DNA of 56,408 nt, from positions 1-56,408 of the forward strand of contig CAYSEN010000005.1 of NCBI GenBank assembly GCA_964430335.1, given 5' to 3'. Both the position numbers and the translations under genes were made by a program. The stretch comes from SIBU01 sp964430335 (GTDB lineage: Bacteria > Patescibacteriota > Minisyncoccia > Phycocordibacterales > SIBU01). The first letter of the stretch is position 1, and every line of letters begins with the position of its first letter. Under the pieces are notes generated by a model. That model ran no database searches and was not told the origin of the DNA. It saw only the letters and a list, made by a program, of their open reading frames with translations. Below, piece after piece: positions 1 through 8,692 of the stretch.

Positions 1-2
1 TG

Positions 3-73
3 TGGACCTAAGGGGAATCGAACCCCTACCTCATCCATGCCATGGATGCGTTCTACCATTGAACTATAGGCCC
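3..73 (-). tRNA. tRNA-Ala (anticodon GGC)
   Basis: Read on the minus strand the segment folds as a cloverleaf. It has a 7-bp acceptor stem (GGGCCTA/TAGGTCC) and a 5-bp anticodon stem CATCC/GGATG around loop ATGGCAT, which gives anticodon GGC. The T arm has the GGTTCGATTCC loop. The acceptor carries the G3-U70 wobble, the known identity element for alanyl-tRNA synthetase, which supports alanine independently of the anticodon. The terminal CCA is not encoded: the discriminator A is followed by CA. Confidence 0.95.
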
Positions 74-166
74 TAATGACGGATAGTTTCTCACAATTTT
101 TTTACCTAAACAAGAGTGCAAAATTGCCTACAAAATTGTAATATTTGATAAGCTAATTGTACTCCT

Positions 167-424
167 ATGAAAAAGATTTTTGTCGGGCTAATCATCGCCA
201 CCGCGCTCTCTCTCATTTTCTGGGCAACTTGGTGGGAGCCTTACGTGTGGCTTCGTGACAAGTTTGGTATCGAGCATGATTTTGCAAAGCTCTTGCTGTT
301 CATAGCTCTGCTTGTATTGCCCGCGTTTTCATCGGTCATTGTTTTTACGATTTTTTGGATCGCCACCTCAGGTACTGGTCCAAGAATAGTCAGGTCATGG
401 TCTCAATCTAAGCACGATCGATAG
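167..424 (+). CDS. small two-TM membrane protein, unknown function
   Basis: This 85-residue protein is not recognised as a family member. It has two predicted membrane segments, at about residues 4-22 (MKKIFVGLIIATALSLIFWATW region) and 42-66. A short charged loop (LRDKFGIEHDF) lies between them, and the C-terminal tail is basic and serine-rich. It stands alone between tRNA-Ala (opposite strand) and hisS. Its stop codon lies in the loop of a strong intrinsic terminator, so it is probably a single-gene transcript. No catalytic motif is visible. Confidence 0.6.
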   Translation: MKKIFVGLIIATALSLIFWATWWEPYVWLRDKFGIEHDFAKLLLFIALLVLPAFSSVIVFTIFWIATSGTGPRIVRSWSQSKHDR

Positions 425-436
425 ATCGTGCTTTTT
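411..436 (+). terminator. intrinsic terminator of the 85-aa membrane protein gene
   Basis: AGCACGATC (411-419) pairs perfectly with GATCGTGCT (424-432) around a GATA loop and is followed by a T run. The hairpin contains the stop codon of the upstream gene and separates it from hisS. Confidence 0.85.
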
Positions 437-438
437 CT

Positions 439-466
439 TGTTAAAAGTTATTTTTTTCGATAAAAT
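439..466 (+). promoter_or_regulatory. hisS promoter, leaderless type
   Basis: TTGTTA (439-444), a 16-base spacer and TAAAAT (461-466). The ATG lies exactly six bases after the -10, so transcription should begin at or next to the start codon. No Shine-Dalgarno sequence is present. Confidence 0.55.
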
Positions 467-472
467 ATATTA

Positions 473-1780
473 ATGTCAAAAACTGGTAAGGAAATCGTAT
501 CTACTGAAAGCTACAAAGGTGTAAGGGATTTTTACCCAAAGGATCTCCTGGTGCAAAATTATATTTTTGATACCTGGAAAAAAACAGCTCAACTTTTTGG
601 ATATGAGGAGTACAGCGCTTCCGTGCTCGAGTCTGCTGATTTATATCGTGCCAAATCTGGTGAAGAAATAGTAAACGAACAAACATACACTTTTAAGGAC
701 CGCGGAGATCGTGAAGTCACTTTAAGACCTGAGATGACTCCAACAGTGGCTCGAATGATTGCATCGAAAAGACGCGAATTGTTTTTTCCTGTGAGATGGT
801 TTTCTATACCAAACTTGTTCAGATATGAAAAACCACAAAGAGGACGTTTGCGTGAACACTGGCAATTAAACGCTGACATATTTGGAGTCGAGAGTTTACA
901 GGCAGAGGTCGAGATTGTCTCCCTTGCCTCTGAAATTATGTATGCCTTTGGCCTCAAGCCAAATCATTTCGAAGTAAAAATAAACAACAGAAAGATAACT
1001 AATTACATTCTGGAAACCTTGATGGGTCTTTCAGTTGAAGATGCGAGAAAGGCAGCAAAGGTGATTGATAGAAAAGAAAAAGTAAGCGCTGAGGCTTTTG
1101 CTGAAATGATAAAAGAAGTTGTTCACGAACAAGACAATTTCTTACTTACTTTGCTGAGATCTGAGAATTTTGAAGAGTTTGTTTCAAGGTTGCCTGAGGA
1201 TTCTGCCCTACAAAATGGAATAAACGAAGTTAAAAGTCTGCTCGAACAACTTGAAAAACTTGGGATTACAAACGTTCGCTTTGATCAGACCCTTATGCGT
1301 GGTTTCGACTATTACACCGGTATTGTTTTTGAAATATTTGACACGAATCCGGAAAACAGGCGCGCTTTATTTGGCGGTGGCAGATACGACAACCTTCTCG
1401 AAATCTTTGGTGAGGAGAAAATACCTGCTGTTGGTTTTGGTATGGGAGATGTTACCATGCGAGATGTGCTTGAGACTTACAATTTACTTCCAGAAGCCTC
1501 AAATGCGCCAATGTTAGGTATTTGTATGATTGATCAGAGTCGTTTCGATTTCGCTCACGAGCTTTCTCAAAAACTACGACAAAAAGGAGTTTCATCCATC
1601 ATCGATTATTCTGGAAAGAAGTTAGGAGACCAAATTAAGCGATTCGATAAAAAAGGCCTGCCGTTTATTGTTTGTATTGGAGATGAGGAGGTTAAAACTG
1701 GAAAGTTTAAAATTAAAAATCTCAAAACTTCAACAGAAGTTTCTGTGACTGAGGATGAGATAGCAGATAACCTAAAATAA
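473..1780 (+). CDS. hisS: histidyl-tRNA synthetase
   Basis: Class II aminoacyl-tRNA synthetase that attaches histidine to tRNA-His in the cytoplasm. The 435-residue length is normal. Motif 2 is seen at about residues 120-145 (FRYEKPQRGRLREHWQ, then N-A-D-I-F-G). The histidine-specific motif appears as RGFDYYTGIVFEIF near residue 278, and motif 3 as GGGRYDNL then VGFGMGDV near 300-325. The C-terminal part (about 345-435) is the anticodon-binding alpha/beta domain. The start at 473 is fixed by a -10 element six bases upstream. Its stop overlaps the next start by one base (TAATG), so the following membrane protein is translationally coupled. Confidence 0.97.
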   Translation: MSKTGKEIVSTESYKGVRDFYPKDLLVQNYIFDTWKKTAQLFGYEEYSASVLESADLYRAKSGEEIVNEQTYTFKDRGDREVTLRPEMTPTVARMIASKRRELFFPVRWFSIPNLFRYEKPQRGRLREHWQLNADIFGVESLQAEVEIVSLASEIMYAFGLKPNHFEVKINNRKITNYILETLMGLSVEDARKAAKVIDRKEKVSAEAFAEMIKEVVHEQDNFLLTLLRSENFEEFVSRLPEDSALQNGINEVKSLLEQLEKLGITNVRFDQTLMRGFDYYTGIVFEIFDTNPENRRALFGGGRYDNLLEIFGEEKIPAVGFGMGDVTMRDVLETYNLLPEASNAPMLGICMIDQSRFDFAHELSQKLRQKGVSSIIDYSGKKLGDQIKRFDKKGLPFIVCIGDEEVKTGKFKIKNLKTSTEVSVTEDEIADNLK

Positions 1781-2169
1781 TGAAAACTTATCAACTGCTT
1801 TCAATACATATATTTCTCTCCTATTTTATTTCAATCAGCATTGCTGTGCCGGTTTTACTTATAGCTTACAACGAGGACAATCCGCCCAGTCTTCTTGTGA
1901 AAATTGTAATGAGTTTATTGCTCTCATTCGTTGCCGCCTTTCTATCGTCAAGATATCTTTCGAAATTAAACTTTTCGCAACATTCATCGTGGATTGTTTC
2001 GATTTTTAGCATTTCATGCCTTATTTTACTTGCAGTAATAGCTCACCTGCTTGATCAATCATCGATTGAAATTACAATATTAATCCCACTTATATTGGGC
2101 TATTTTATTGGAACTTTATTTTTGATTTCACCTGGTAAGGCACACAAACACAAACATTCCCATGCGTAA
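1780..2169 (+). CDS. four-TM membrane protein with His-rich tail, unknown function
   Basis: This 129-residue protein has four hydrophobic segments (about residues 7-28, 35-58, 67-88 and 94-114). It ends in GKAHKHKHSHA, a short histidine/lysine tail that could bind a metal ion; that role is inference. The start codon overlaps the hisS stop (TAATG), and the 3' end overlaps the next gene by eight bases, so it sits in the middle of one operon (hisS, this gene, exonuclease, sortase). I do not recognise the family. Confidence 0.75.
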   Translation: MKTYQLLSIHIFLSYFISISIAVPVLLIAYNEDNPPSLLVKIVMSLLLSFVAAFLSSRYLSKLNFSQHSSWIVSIFSISCLILLAVIAHLLDQSSIEITILIPLILGYFIGTLFLISPGKAHKHKHSHA

Positions 2170-2737
2170 AATTACCTTCGATATAGAAACGTCGAATTTA
2201 TTTTCGGACGTTGGTTCAAACGACCCAGCCAAGCTCGATTTATCGGTTGTTTGTATTCATGATTCTGAAACAAACACCTACTCCAGCTATTTTCAAGAAG
2301 ATCTAAAAAAACTTTGGCCTATTTTGGAAAAGGCCGACATGCTGATTGGCTACAACTCCGACCACTTTGACGTACCTCTTCTTAGTAAGTATTACAATGG
2401 TGATTTGTCTAAAATAAAAAGTCTCGATTTGCTAAAGGAGATCAGAGCATCGCTCGGAAGAAGAATAAAACTCGATGACGTAGCGGAGGCCACACTAGGC
2501 AAAAATAAAATAGGTCACGGACTTGAAGCGATTGTTTGGTGGAGAAATGGTGAAAAGGACAAAGTAGTAAAATATTGTATTGAAGATGTACGAATCACCA
2601 AGGAGCTCTACGAATACGCTTTGAAAAATAAGCACGTTAAATTCAAAGAGGGCCCGAATGTGCGAGAAATTCCATTAAACACAGCTGGCTGGGAGAAAAT
2701 CGAGGAACAAGCAATGACATTTACACTTCCCTTTTAA
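2162..2737 (+). CDS. DEDDy-type 3'-5' exonuclease (RNase H-like fold)
   Basis: A 191-residue stand-alone exonuclease domain of the DnaQ/YprB-like type. Exo I is FDIETSNL (residues 5-12), Exo II is GYNSDHFDVPLL near 62-73, and Exo III is YCIEDVRITKELY near 139-151. The tyrosine four residues before the last aspartate marks the DEDDy subclass. The expected activity is metal-dependent 3'-5' trimming of DNA or RNA; the substrate cannot be read from the sequence. It overlaps the upstream membrane protein by eight bases and lies five bases before the sortase gene. There is no polymerase or helicase domain. Confidence 0.85.
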   Translation: MRKITFDIETSNLFSDVGSNDPAKLDLSVVCIHDSETNTYSSYFQEDLKKLWPILEKADMLIGYNSDHFDVPLLSKYYNGDLSKIKSLDLLKEIRASLGRRIKLDDVAEATLGKNKIGHGLEAIVWWRNGEKDKVVKYCIEDVRITKELYEYALKNKHVKFKEGPNVREIPLNTAGWEKIEEQAMTFTLPF

Positions 2738-2742
2738 TTTAA

Positions 2743-3378
2743 ATGAGTGAAGGACATAAAAAAAGTTGGCACCATAAATCAAAAGCTCACACAGCAGTTT
2801 TTTCGCTTATTTTAGCTACGATAATTATCGCATCGGGAATCGTATTTCTTTTCTTTAGTGCAAACCTTGGCAGTATCTCATTTAAGGATTTTAAGCTCAT
2901 TACTAAAAGTGATCCGATAATTCATAACGTCGATTTACCTCTTAGACTGCAAATTCCCTCAATTGAAGTTGATGCAAATATTCAAAGCGTTGGTAGAGTC
3001 GCTGAGGGTCGCATGGGCATACCAAATAATTTTACTGACGTTGCTTGGTATAACCTAGGTCCAAAGCCTGGAGAAAAAGGCAGTGCTGTAATCGACGGCC
3101 ATCTCGATACTGTAAAAGACGCTAATGCGGTTTTCATCAGATTATCCGAACTTAAAAAAGGAGATCAGGTTTTTGTAATCGACAAAAAGAATCAAAAGAT
3201 AAAATTTAGAGTTTTAGGTAGTGAGATTTACGATGAATCAAAAGCTCCCGTCGAAAAGATTTTCGGCCCAGTTGGTTCATCATCAAGACTTAATTTAATT
3301 ACTTGCGACGGAGTTTGGAATCAGAAGGTTCACAACTACAGTCAAAGATTGGTAGTCTATACTGAGCGTATCAATTAG
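2743..3378 (+). CDS. membrane-anchored sortase (class D/F-like)
   Basis: A cysteine transpeptidase that attaches secreted proteins to the cell surface. The 211 residues begin with a basic cytoplasmic tail rich in His/Lys, then one TM helix (about 18-40), then the sortase beta-barrel. The catalytic histidine is in IDGHLDT, the cysteine in LNLITCDG (the TLxTC box), and the arginine in SQRLVVYTE. Several bases separate it from the exonuclease stop, so it is co-transcribed with the hisS operon. No LPXTG-type substrate was recognised in this window. Class assignment between D, E and F is uncertain. Confidence 0.88.
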   Translation: MSEGHKKSWHHKSKAHTAVFSLILATIIIASGIVFLFFSANLGSISFKDFKLITKSDPIIHNVDLPLRLQIPSIEVDANIQSVGRVAEGRMGIPNNFTDVAWYNLGPKPGEKGSAVIDGHLDTVKDANAVFIRLSELKKGDQVFVIDKKNQKIKFRVLGSEIYDESKAPVEKIFGPVGSSSRLNLITCDGVWNQKVHNYSQRLVVYTERIN

Positions 3379-3430
3379 TTTTATGTGATAAACTTGTTTG
3401 GTTAAGAAAATTATTATTTAACTTAGAACG

Positions 3431-4249
3431 ATGGAAACACAAAAGACCGTACTAAATATTCCGATGGCGATTGTGGTCGCAGGCATTATCATAGGTGGAG
3501 CGATTTTTCTTACTCGCGGTAATCAGGCAGGATATTTGCCTAGTAATAATCAAAAAAACAATGAATCCTTGGTGGTTGATGATTCAGCAACAATTGGTTC
3601 GAGGGAAATTAGTAGTGAAGATCACATTTTAGGTAATCCTGCAGCACCAATTATTGCGGTTGAGTATTCAGATCTAGAATGTCCTTTTTGTAAAACCTAC
3701 CACATCACATTACAATCTTTACTTGACCAGTACGGCAAGCAGGGTCAACTAGCCTGGGTCTACAGACATTTCCCACTTGATATGCACCCTAAGGCACCAA
3801 AAGAAGCCGAGGCGGCTGAGTGCGCTTGGGATTTAGGAGGAAATGAAAAATTCTGGTCTTATGTGGCAAAAGTGTTTTCAGTTACGCCGTCAAATAACGG
3901 TCTTGATCCTGCAAGGTTACCTGAACTAGCAACTATGATCGGCCTTCCTGTTGATAAATTTAATGAATGCCTAAGTAGCGGAAAATTTACCTCAAAAGTT
4001 AGAGCCGACTTTGAAGATGGTGTTAAGGCTGGCGTAAGCGGTACTCCTCATACTGTGCTATTTTTAGCGACCCCACTTAAAACCGAAGCAGAAAAAAAGA
4101 TTTCTGAAATTAACCAAAATATTTTGCGACAAATGCAACCAGGAAGTTCACCTCTAATCACGATTGACCCATCTAAGAAAAAAGTTGGCATAAGTGGAGC
4201 ATTCCAACTTGCCTCGATGAAGCAGATTATCGATATTATTTTGAAATAA
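3431..4249 (+). CDS. DsbA-like thiol-disulfide oxidoreductase, membrane anchored
   Basis: This 272-residue protein has an N-terminal TM anchor (about 9-27), a linker, and then a thioredoxin-fold domain of the DsbA/BdbD type. The active site is ECPFC (YSDLECPFCKTYH, near residue 80). The cis-proline is in GVSGTPHTVLF, and a helical insertion lies between. The role is formation or reshuffling of disulfides in exported proteins outside the membrane. It is 52 bases downstream of the sortase, so it may have its own promoter. Cysteines in a distant VKOR-like protein (37289-37759) could re-oxidise it; that link is inferred. Confidence 0.88.
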   Translation: METQKTVLNIPMAIVVAGIIIGGAIFLTRGNQAGYLPSNNQKNNESLVVDDSATIGSREISSEDHILGNPAAPIIAVEYSDLECPFCKTYHITLQSLLDQYGKQGQLAWVYRHFPLDMHPKAPKEAEAAECAWDLGGNEKFWSYVAKVFSVTPSNNGLDPARLPELATMIGLPVDKFNECLSSGKFTSKVRADFEDGVKAGVSGTPHTVLFLATPLKTEAEKKISEINQNILRQMQPGSSPLITIDPSKKKVGISGAFQLASMKQIIDIILK

Positions 4250-4307
4250 AGTTTTTCCTCGTCCTTTTCCGTTGCAATACGAAAGGGGTATTTTTCGGAT
4301 TTACAAT

Positions 4308-4335
4308 AAAAAACCACACGCTTGTTTGCGTGTGG
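4308..4335 (-). terminator. intrinsic terminator (minus strand)
   Basis: CCACACGC (4314-4321) pairs with GCGTGTGG (4328-4335) and an A run precedes it on the plus strand, giving a T run when read on the minus strand. It ends whatever minus-strand transcript crosses the gap at 4373-4472. Confidence 0.7.
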
Positions 4336-4577
4336 CTCGTGTTGTTTTACTTCGCGACAGGCTGTTCGAAGTNNNNNNNNNNNNNNNNNNNNNNNNNNNN
4401 NNNNNNNNNNNNNNNNNNNNNNNNNNNNNNNNNNNNNNNNNNNNNNNNNNNNNNNNNNNNNNNNNNNNNNNNGGCTTTATGCCAGTTTTCAGGGTATCCT
4501 CACCCCAGAAACATGTATGTCAAGAACCATTAACTGCGGGAACCATAACATGAAAGTATGACTATTGTCAATTTTTA
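4336..4577. other. gap-interrupted stretch, possible fragment of an unknown minus-strand gene
   Basis: The sequence between the terminator and the helicase gene holds a 100-N gap (4373-4472). On the minus strand the bases next to the gap read ...FEQPVAK-stop about 15 bases before the terminator, and an open frame HTCFWGEDTLKTGIK enters the gap from the other side. These could be two ends of one small gene or RNA lost in the gap. Too little remains to name it. Confidence 0.25.
4373..4472. other. assembly gap (100 N)
   Basis: Run of 100 N of nominal length. The true size is unknown. Confidence 0.99.
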
Positions 4578-7493
4578 TCAAATCAGTAAATTCTTGAGTT
4601 TACACCACTCGCATTTATCGTCTTCGCATCTTGATGTCAGAATTTCGCCAGACCAGACTGCCCCAATCAGGCTAGTAATTTCTGTATCAAGTCGTGACGC
4701 GTCTTCTTCATTTATTGGTAAAGAAATCGTCTTGCATTTTTTCTTAGAATCTGGAACAACGAAAACCAACGCGGGAATTATATTTTTATCTCGAAATCTT
4801 GAGTCATCGCTCAGTAATTTTTTGTAAAAAACTAATTGTCTAAAATAATCACCGTTACTATTTTTTGTCTTTCCTAAAATCTCATTTTCAGACATGGCCT
4901 GTTTGGTCTTGTAATCGTAAACATAAACTTCTTCCTGATTATCAACAATAGCATCTAGTTTACCGTGAATTGGTATTTCAATTTTTTGGCCTTCAAAGTT
5001 TGTGAAGAATTTTGATTCGCTCCATGTTTCGGAGAGTATTGTTCCACCTTGATTGAAATGACCATAAAGTTCACTCACAATTATTGGTAAATCTTCAAGC
5101 AGTTCCTTCCTTACGGCATCCTTTTCAAACGAAGGCAAAAGAGACTGCTCAAAGTAGAAATTTAAGGTATCCTCAATCGTTTTTTCTATGTTTTTAGTGC
5201 TTTTGTCCTTTAGTGACCAAACATTTGAAAATGCCAAGTGCATTGCATTTCCCTTCTCGGAAGACGCCGCAGGCGCTTGGGGTAATTTTAGAATACTTTG
5301 ATAAATGAATGCGCTCTGGCAGTTTAAAAAATGGTTAAGGGCGGTTACAGAAAGACCGTTGCTTATGAGTGTATGTTTTGTGTAGTCTAGGATTTTTTGA
5401 GATTCTGCACTGATTTTGTTTTCATTTTTTAATGGTACAGCCTTTTCCGCCTTTCTGGGAATAATTGTTCTTGAAGTATTGCTTTCTGGTAATTCATCTA
5501 TAAAGCGAAGCGGAAGTAGATTTTTGCCGTTCTCCTCATCTGAATATAAAATCGTGACGTGTTTTTTCGCTCTTGTAAGAGCTACGTAGAATAGTCTTCG
5601 TACATCCTCAATTTCATTTTTGTTTGTGGCTTTTGGAAGAACAAAATATTCGCCCCAATTTCTTCCGATCCACGACTCCTCATTGGCGAAAGGGATGTAA
5701 ACATAATCAAATTCCAGACCCTTGCTACCATGTGCAGTCATGGCTTTAACTGGCAAATCGGGCGTTCCGATGCTGATTTTTACACTCTTCATTTCAGAGG
5801 AAGCCCTGTATGCAAGCAGTCTCTTTAGGAGTTCCTTAGGGTCGGATATTTCACCCTCCTTGATCAGATTTTCAGAGAGAGTGACAATACCTCTCCAAAC
5901 CTCCACGTAGGCTGGTTCTCTTGCAACAAGCACTTGTAATCCAGAGAGCTCTGCTAAATTAATTAGAAAATTAATAGGTCCATCTTTTGAAAGCTCGTGG
6001 CGAATTTTAATGAGTGCCGGTATCTTTTCGATGTCGTGAGTTTTTCCAGAACGCAAATTCTTTATTACGTTTATGGAGTCGCTAAAATTAACATTCCATA
6101 GGCCGGAGATGAGAGTTTTGGAGAAGAAATCTGTTCGACTTGGATCATAAATAAACTCAATAAGGTCGAAAAATAAATTCCCAATCGGATGATTGAAAAT
6201 ATCAATACTTCGTTCAGAAGATACTTTGATGTTGTTTGACTCACATATCTTAAGGACGCTTTCGAGGTCGCGATTGGTCTTGGTGATTATAGCTACGCTA
6301 CTTTCCGGTTTAGCTTCAGTGATTTTTTTAATATTCTCAACTAGGGTTGCAACCATTGCTTCATGATTACCGGCTGAGACTATTTCTATCGGATTTGGTT
6401 TTTCGTCACCGGAGGCTGTCAATTTTACTCTCAAGTCTTCGTACTGGTCATCTACGTAATTATTCTCAATCATTGAGAAACTTGCATCTAGAATGTTTTG
6501 GTGGGATCTGTAATTATCCGTAAGTTGAATAATTTTCATATCCTTCCATGTATTTTGGAATTTCAAAAAGTTCTCAACTGATGCGCCCTGAAATCTATAG
6601 ATGGCCTGTTTTTCGTCTCCGACTATAAAAACGTTCGGTGTATCAAAAAAATCTGCAAGTTTAGTAATCAACTCATTTTGGGAGTTGTTAGTGTCTTGAT
6701 GTTCATCTACAAGAATGTAGAGGAATTTTTCCTGTAATATTCGAAGCAAAAGTTCGTCTTTACGCAGTGCGATCAGTAATTCCGAAATCAGATCGTCGAA
6801 GTCAATTTTACGTTCCTCCTTTTTCTTATTTTCGTATGCAGAGTATATACCTGAAAACACAAAGGTTCTCTCGCATTTTTCGATTTGCTTAACAAACTCT
6901 GCTTTCAGTTCCCCTTTTGTCTTCCCTCTTGTTGAATATGAATCATCATCTGATTTTATTTTTTGTATTTTATCCTTTGAATAAGCTGTCACCATTTCAG
7001 GCGTAAGAGCTTCCCTTTTGCAATCGCTAATTGAACTGATAATTTTCTGAACATAAAAATCTGGGTTGCCATAAGGTCGCAGATCATGAAATTCCTTCTG
7101 CTCGAGAAGCGCTCTTATGATACTTTCCGATTCAATTTCAGTAATTTGTGTTGTTCTTTCTAAATGAACAAAGTGGTCTTTAAATTCGTTTATGACTGAT
7201 GCGGCAAAACCGTGAAATGTGTGTATTCGGACTTCATCAGCTCTGTTACCTATAATTTCGCGCAACTTAATTCTCATTGCCTTAACTCCAGATTCGGTAA
7301 AAGTAATTGCCAATATACCAGACGGTGGAGTGTCTGTTTTTCTCAAAATGTTGGCAATACGAAGGGTAAGTATTGTTGTTTTTCCGGTACCAGGGCCAGC
7401 AATAACCATAATAGGACCTTCGATACTATCGACGGCTTCTTTTTGGGCTTTGTTGAGTTTGTTATACAGTTTAAGAAATTGCGGAGAGTCCAT
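4578..7493 (-). CDS. UvrD/PcrA-type DNA helicase fused to a RecB-like nuclease
   Basis: A 971-residue single-chain ATP-dependent helicase-nuclease for DNA unwinding and end processing. Superfamily 1 motifs occur in order: I GPGTGKTT (~33-40), II VDEHQDT, III GDEKQAIYRFQGA, IV DNYRSH, V TAHGSKGLEFD, VI YVALTRAKK. The C-terminal ~250 residues carry a PD-(D/E)XK nuclease signature (GKLDAIVDNQ...VYVYDYKTK). A cysteine in FLNCQSAFIY together with a C-x4-C-x2-C cluster at the very end suggests an AddB/Cas4-type Fe-S cluster; this is inference, as only the cysteines are seen. The organism may use it in place of RecBCD/AddAB. The ATG has a -10 six bases upstream inside a palindrome. Confidence 0.93.
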   Translation of the reverse strand: MDSPQFLKLYNKLNKAQKEAVDSIEGPIMVIAGPGTGKTTILTLRIANILRKTDTPPSGILAITFTESGVKAMRIKLREIIGNRADEVRIHTFHGFAASVINEFKDHFVHLERTTQITEIESESIIRALLEQKEFHDLRPYGNPDFYVQKIISSISDCKREALTPEMVTAYSKDKIQKIKSDDDSYSTRGKTKGELKAEFVKQIEKCERTFVFSGIYSAYENKKKEERKIDFDDLISELLIALRKDELLLRILQEKFLYILVDEHQDTNNSQNELITKLADFFDTPNVFIVGDEKQAIYRFQGASVENFLKFQNTWKDMKIIQLTDNYRSHQNILDASFSMIENNYVDDQYEDLRVKLTASGDEKPNPIEIVSAGNHEAMVATLVENIKKITEAKPESSVAIITKTNRDLESVLKICESNNIKVSSERSIDIFNHPIGNLFFDLIEFIYDPSRTDFFSKTLISGLWNVNFSDSINVIKNLRSGKTHDIEKIPALIKIRHELSKDGPINFLINLAELSGLQVLVAREPAYVEVWRGIVTLSENLIKEGEISDPKELLKRLLAYRASSEMKSVKISIGTPDLPVKAMTAHGSKGLEFDYVYIPFANEESWIGRNWGEYFVLPKATNKNEIEDVRRLFYVALTRAKKHVTILYSDEENGKNLLPLRFIDELPESNTSRTIIPRKAEKAVPLKNENKISAESQKILDYTKHTLISNGLSVTALNHFLNCQSAFIYQSILKLPQAPAASSEKGNAMHLAFSNVWSLKDKSTKNIEKTIEDTLNFYFEQSLLPSFEKDAVRKELLEDLPIIVSELYGHFNQGGTILSETWSESKFFTNFEGQKIEIPIHGKLDAIVDNQEEVYVYDYKTKQAMSENEILGKTKNSNGDYFRQLVFYKKLLSDDSRFRDKNIIPALVFVVPDSKKKCKTISLPINEEDASRLDTEITSLIGAVWSGEILTSRCEDDKCEWCKLKNLLI

Positions 7494-7494
7494 C

Positions 7495-7511
7495 GCGTGA
7501 TTATATCACGC
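7495..7511 (-). promoter_or_regulatory. extended -10 embedded in a palindrome, upstream of the helicase-nuclease
   Basis: On the minus strand TGA-TATAAT (hexamer 7500-7505) lies six bases before the ATG. The hexamer is inside a perfect inverted repeat GCGTGAT-TAT-ATCACGC (7495-7511). The hexamer placement predicts a leaderless mRNA. A repressor binding the palindrome would block the promoter directly; that role is inferred. Confidence 0.5.
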
Positions 7512-7532
7512 TTGAATTTTTCGAAGTATTGG

Positions 7533-8594
7533 CTAGGCGCCGTATAATTCGTTTAATTTTTTGATTGTCTCGCTACCTAAGGTGCCGTCNNNNNNNNNNN
7601 NNNNNNNNNNNNNNNNNNNNNNNNNNNNNNNNNNNNNNNNNNNNNNNNNNNNNNNNNNNNNNNNNNNNNNNNNNNNNNNNNNNNNNNNNAGGACTTTTGA
7701 TCTGATTTTAGAATTTACAAACTGAGGCTCGTAGATATAGCCGTATTCTATAAGAACGCTGGCAGGATCAAGTGTGTTGAAGGAGCCAATGGCTATCAGA
7801 TCTTGATCCTCAACCACTCCTTCATCTTCTTTTGGAAGGTTACTTTCAGCATATATTGTTTTTAGCTGTTTTGAGATTGATTCAGCAATTTCCTTGCTTG
7901 CTCTGGCGTTTGAATATTGCTGTTCTGGAACGTAAATTGAGAAGCCAGAATATATTCCTGGGGCAGTACGCTTTCTGCCTCGGTAGTCATTGAAATGGAG
8001 GTGAACAACCAAATCAACGTTGTTTTCATTCGCCCATTTGTTTATGCCATAAAGTTTCAAGGAAACCTCGCTAGGCGCGGTGTTGTGGTAAATTTTATCA
8101 GCCTCGTTTGCGACCTGTCCTTTCTGGATTAGACTTTGCATTATTTGTTTTTTTGATTCAACAAATGATCTAATTTTGTCTGCATTAGTATTAAAGTAAG
8201 TAGAAAGAGTGGTGTTGTAGCCGTTTTCATCTCTAGAAATAATGACATCGAATTTGTCAGTGTACGCAAATATTCTCTTCAACTCCTTACTTAGGCTTAG
8301 GGTCATATCTGCCTCTCTTACACCCATATACTCTGTTCCTGAATACTCGTCGTCGTGCCCAGGTACGATTAGAATTCTAGGTTTTCTTTGCGGAGTTGTT
8401 TGAGATTGTGCAAATTCATTTCGGAGTGACTCAGGCGTGGTGCTTTCAACAAAAAAAGTCGATGCAGGTTGTCCTTTTATATAAGTAATGGTTTCAAACG
8501 AAAAACCAGCCTCGGCAAGCATTGGCCCGATAGCCAGAAAAACTGTCAAAACAAAAACTAATGTAAAAAAAATATAAGTAGAAAACTTATTCAT
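7533..8594 (-). CDS. N-acetylmuramoyl-L-alanine amidase (Amidase_3) with C-terminal peptidoglycan-binding motif
   Basis: Exported zinc amidase that cleaves peptide stems from peptidoglycan. It has an N-terminal signal/TM segment (about 5-28). The Amidase_3 domain starts near residue 73: VPGHDD (zinc His), READMTLSL (zinc Glu), VHLHFND (zinc His) and VLIEYGYI (catalytic Glu). The last residues, DGTLGSETIKKLNELYG, match the end of a PG_binding_1 repeat. Most of that repeat lies in the gap 7590-7689, whose true length is unknown, so the 353-residue length is nominal. A TGT-TAAAAT element six bases before the ATG supports the start. Confidence 0.88.
   Translation of the reverse strand: MNKFSTYIFFTLVFVLTVFLAIGPMLAEAGFSFETITYIKGQPASTFFVESTTPESLRNEFAQSQTTPQRKPRILIVPGHDDEYSGTEYMGVREADMTLSLSKELKRIFAYTDKFDVIISRDENGYNTTLSTYFNTNADKIRSFVESKKQIMQSLIQKGQVANEADKIYHNTAPSEVSLKLYGINKWANENNVDLVVHLHFNDYRGRKRTAPGIYSGFSIYVPEQQYSNARASKEIAESISKQLKTIYAESNLPKEDEGVVEDQDLIAIGSFNTLDPASVLIEYGYIYEPQFVNSKIRSKVXXXXXXXXXXXXXXXXXXXXXXXXXXXXXXXXXXDGTLGSETIKKLNELYGA
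7590..7689. other. assembly gap (100 N) inside the amidase gene
   Basis: Run of 100 N. The frame is open on both sides, but the true length is unknown. Confidence 0.99.
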
Positions 8595-8600
8595 GGGGAA

Positions 8601-8609
8601 ATTTTAACA
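8601..8609 (-). promoter_or_regulatory. leaderless-type extended -10 of the amidase gene
   Basis: TGT-TAAAAT on the minus strand (hexamer 8601-8606), exactly six bases before the ATG at 8594. Confidence 0.5.
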
Positions 8610-8652
8610 TAAAACATTGCCGATTTCTCCCTTAATCTGTGTGCATTGCCAT

Positions 8653-8692
8653 AACAAAAATTCCGCAACTTTTACGTTGCGGAATTTTTGTT
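8653..8692 (-). terminator. rpoD terminator
   Basis: AACAAAAATTCCGCAAC (8653-8669) pairs with GTTGCGGAATTTTTGTT (8676-8692) around a 6-base loop. It is a 17-bp perfect stem that overlaps the rpoD stop codon. A/T tracts on both sides make it usable in either direction. Confidence 0.85.
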
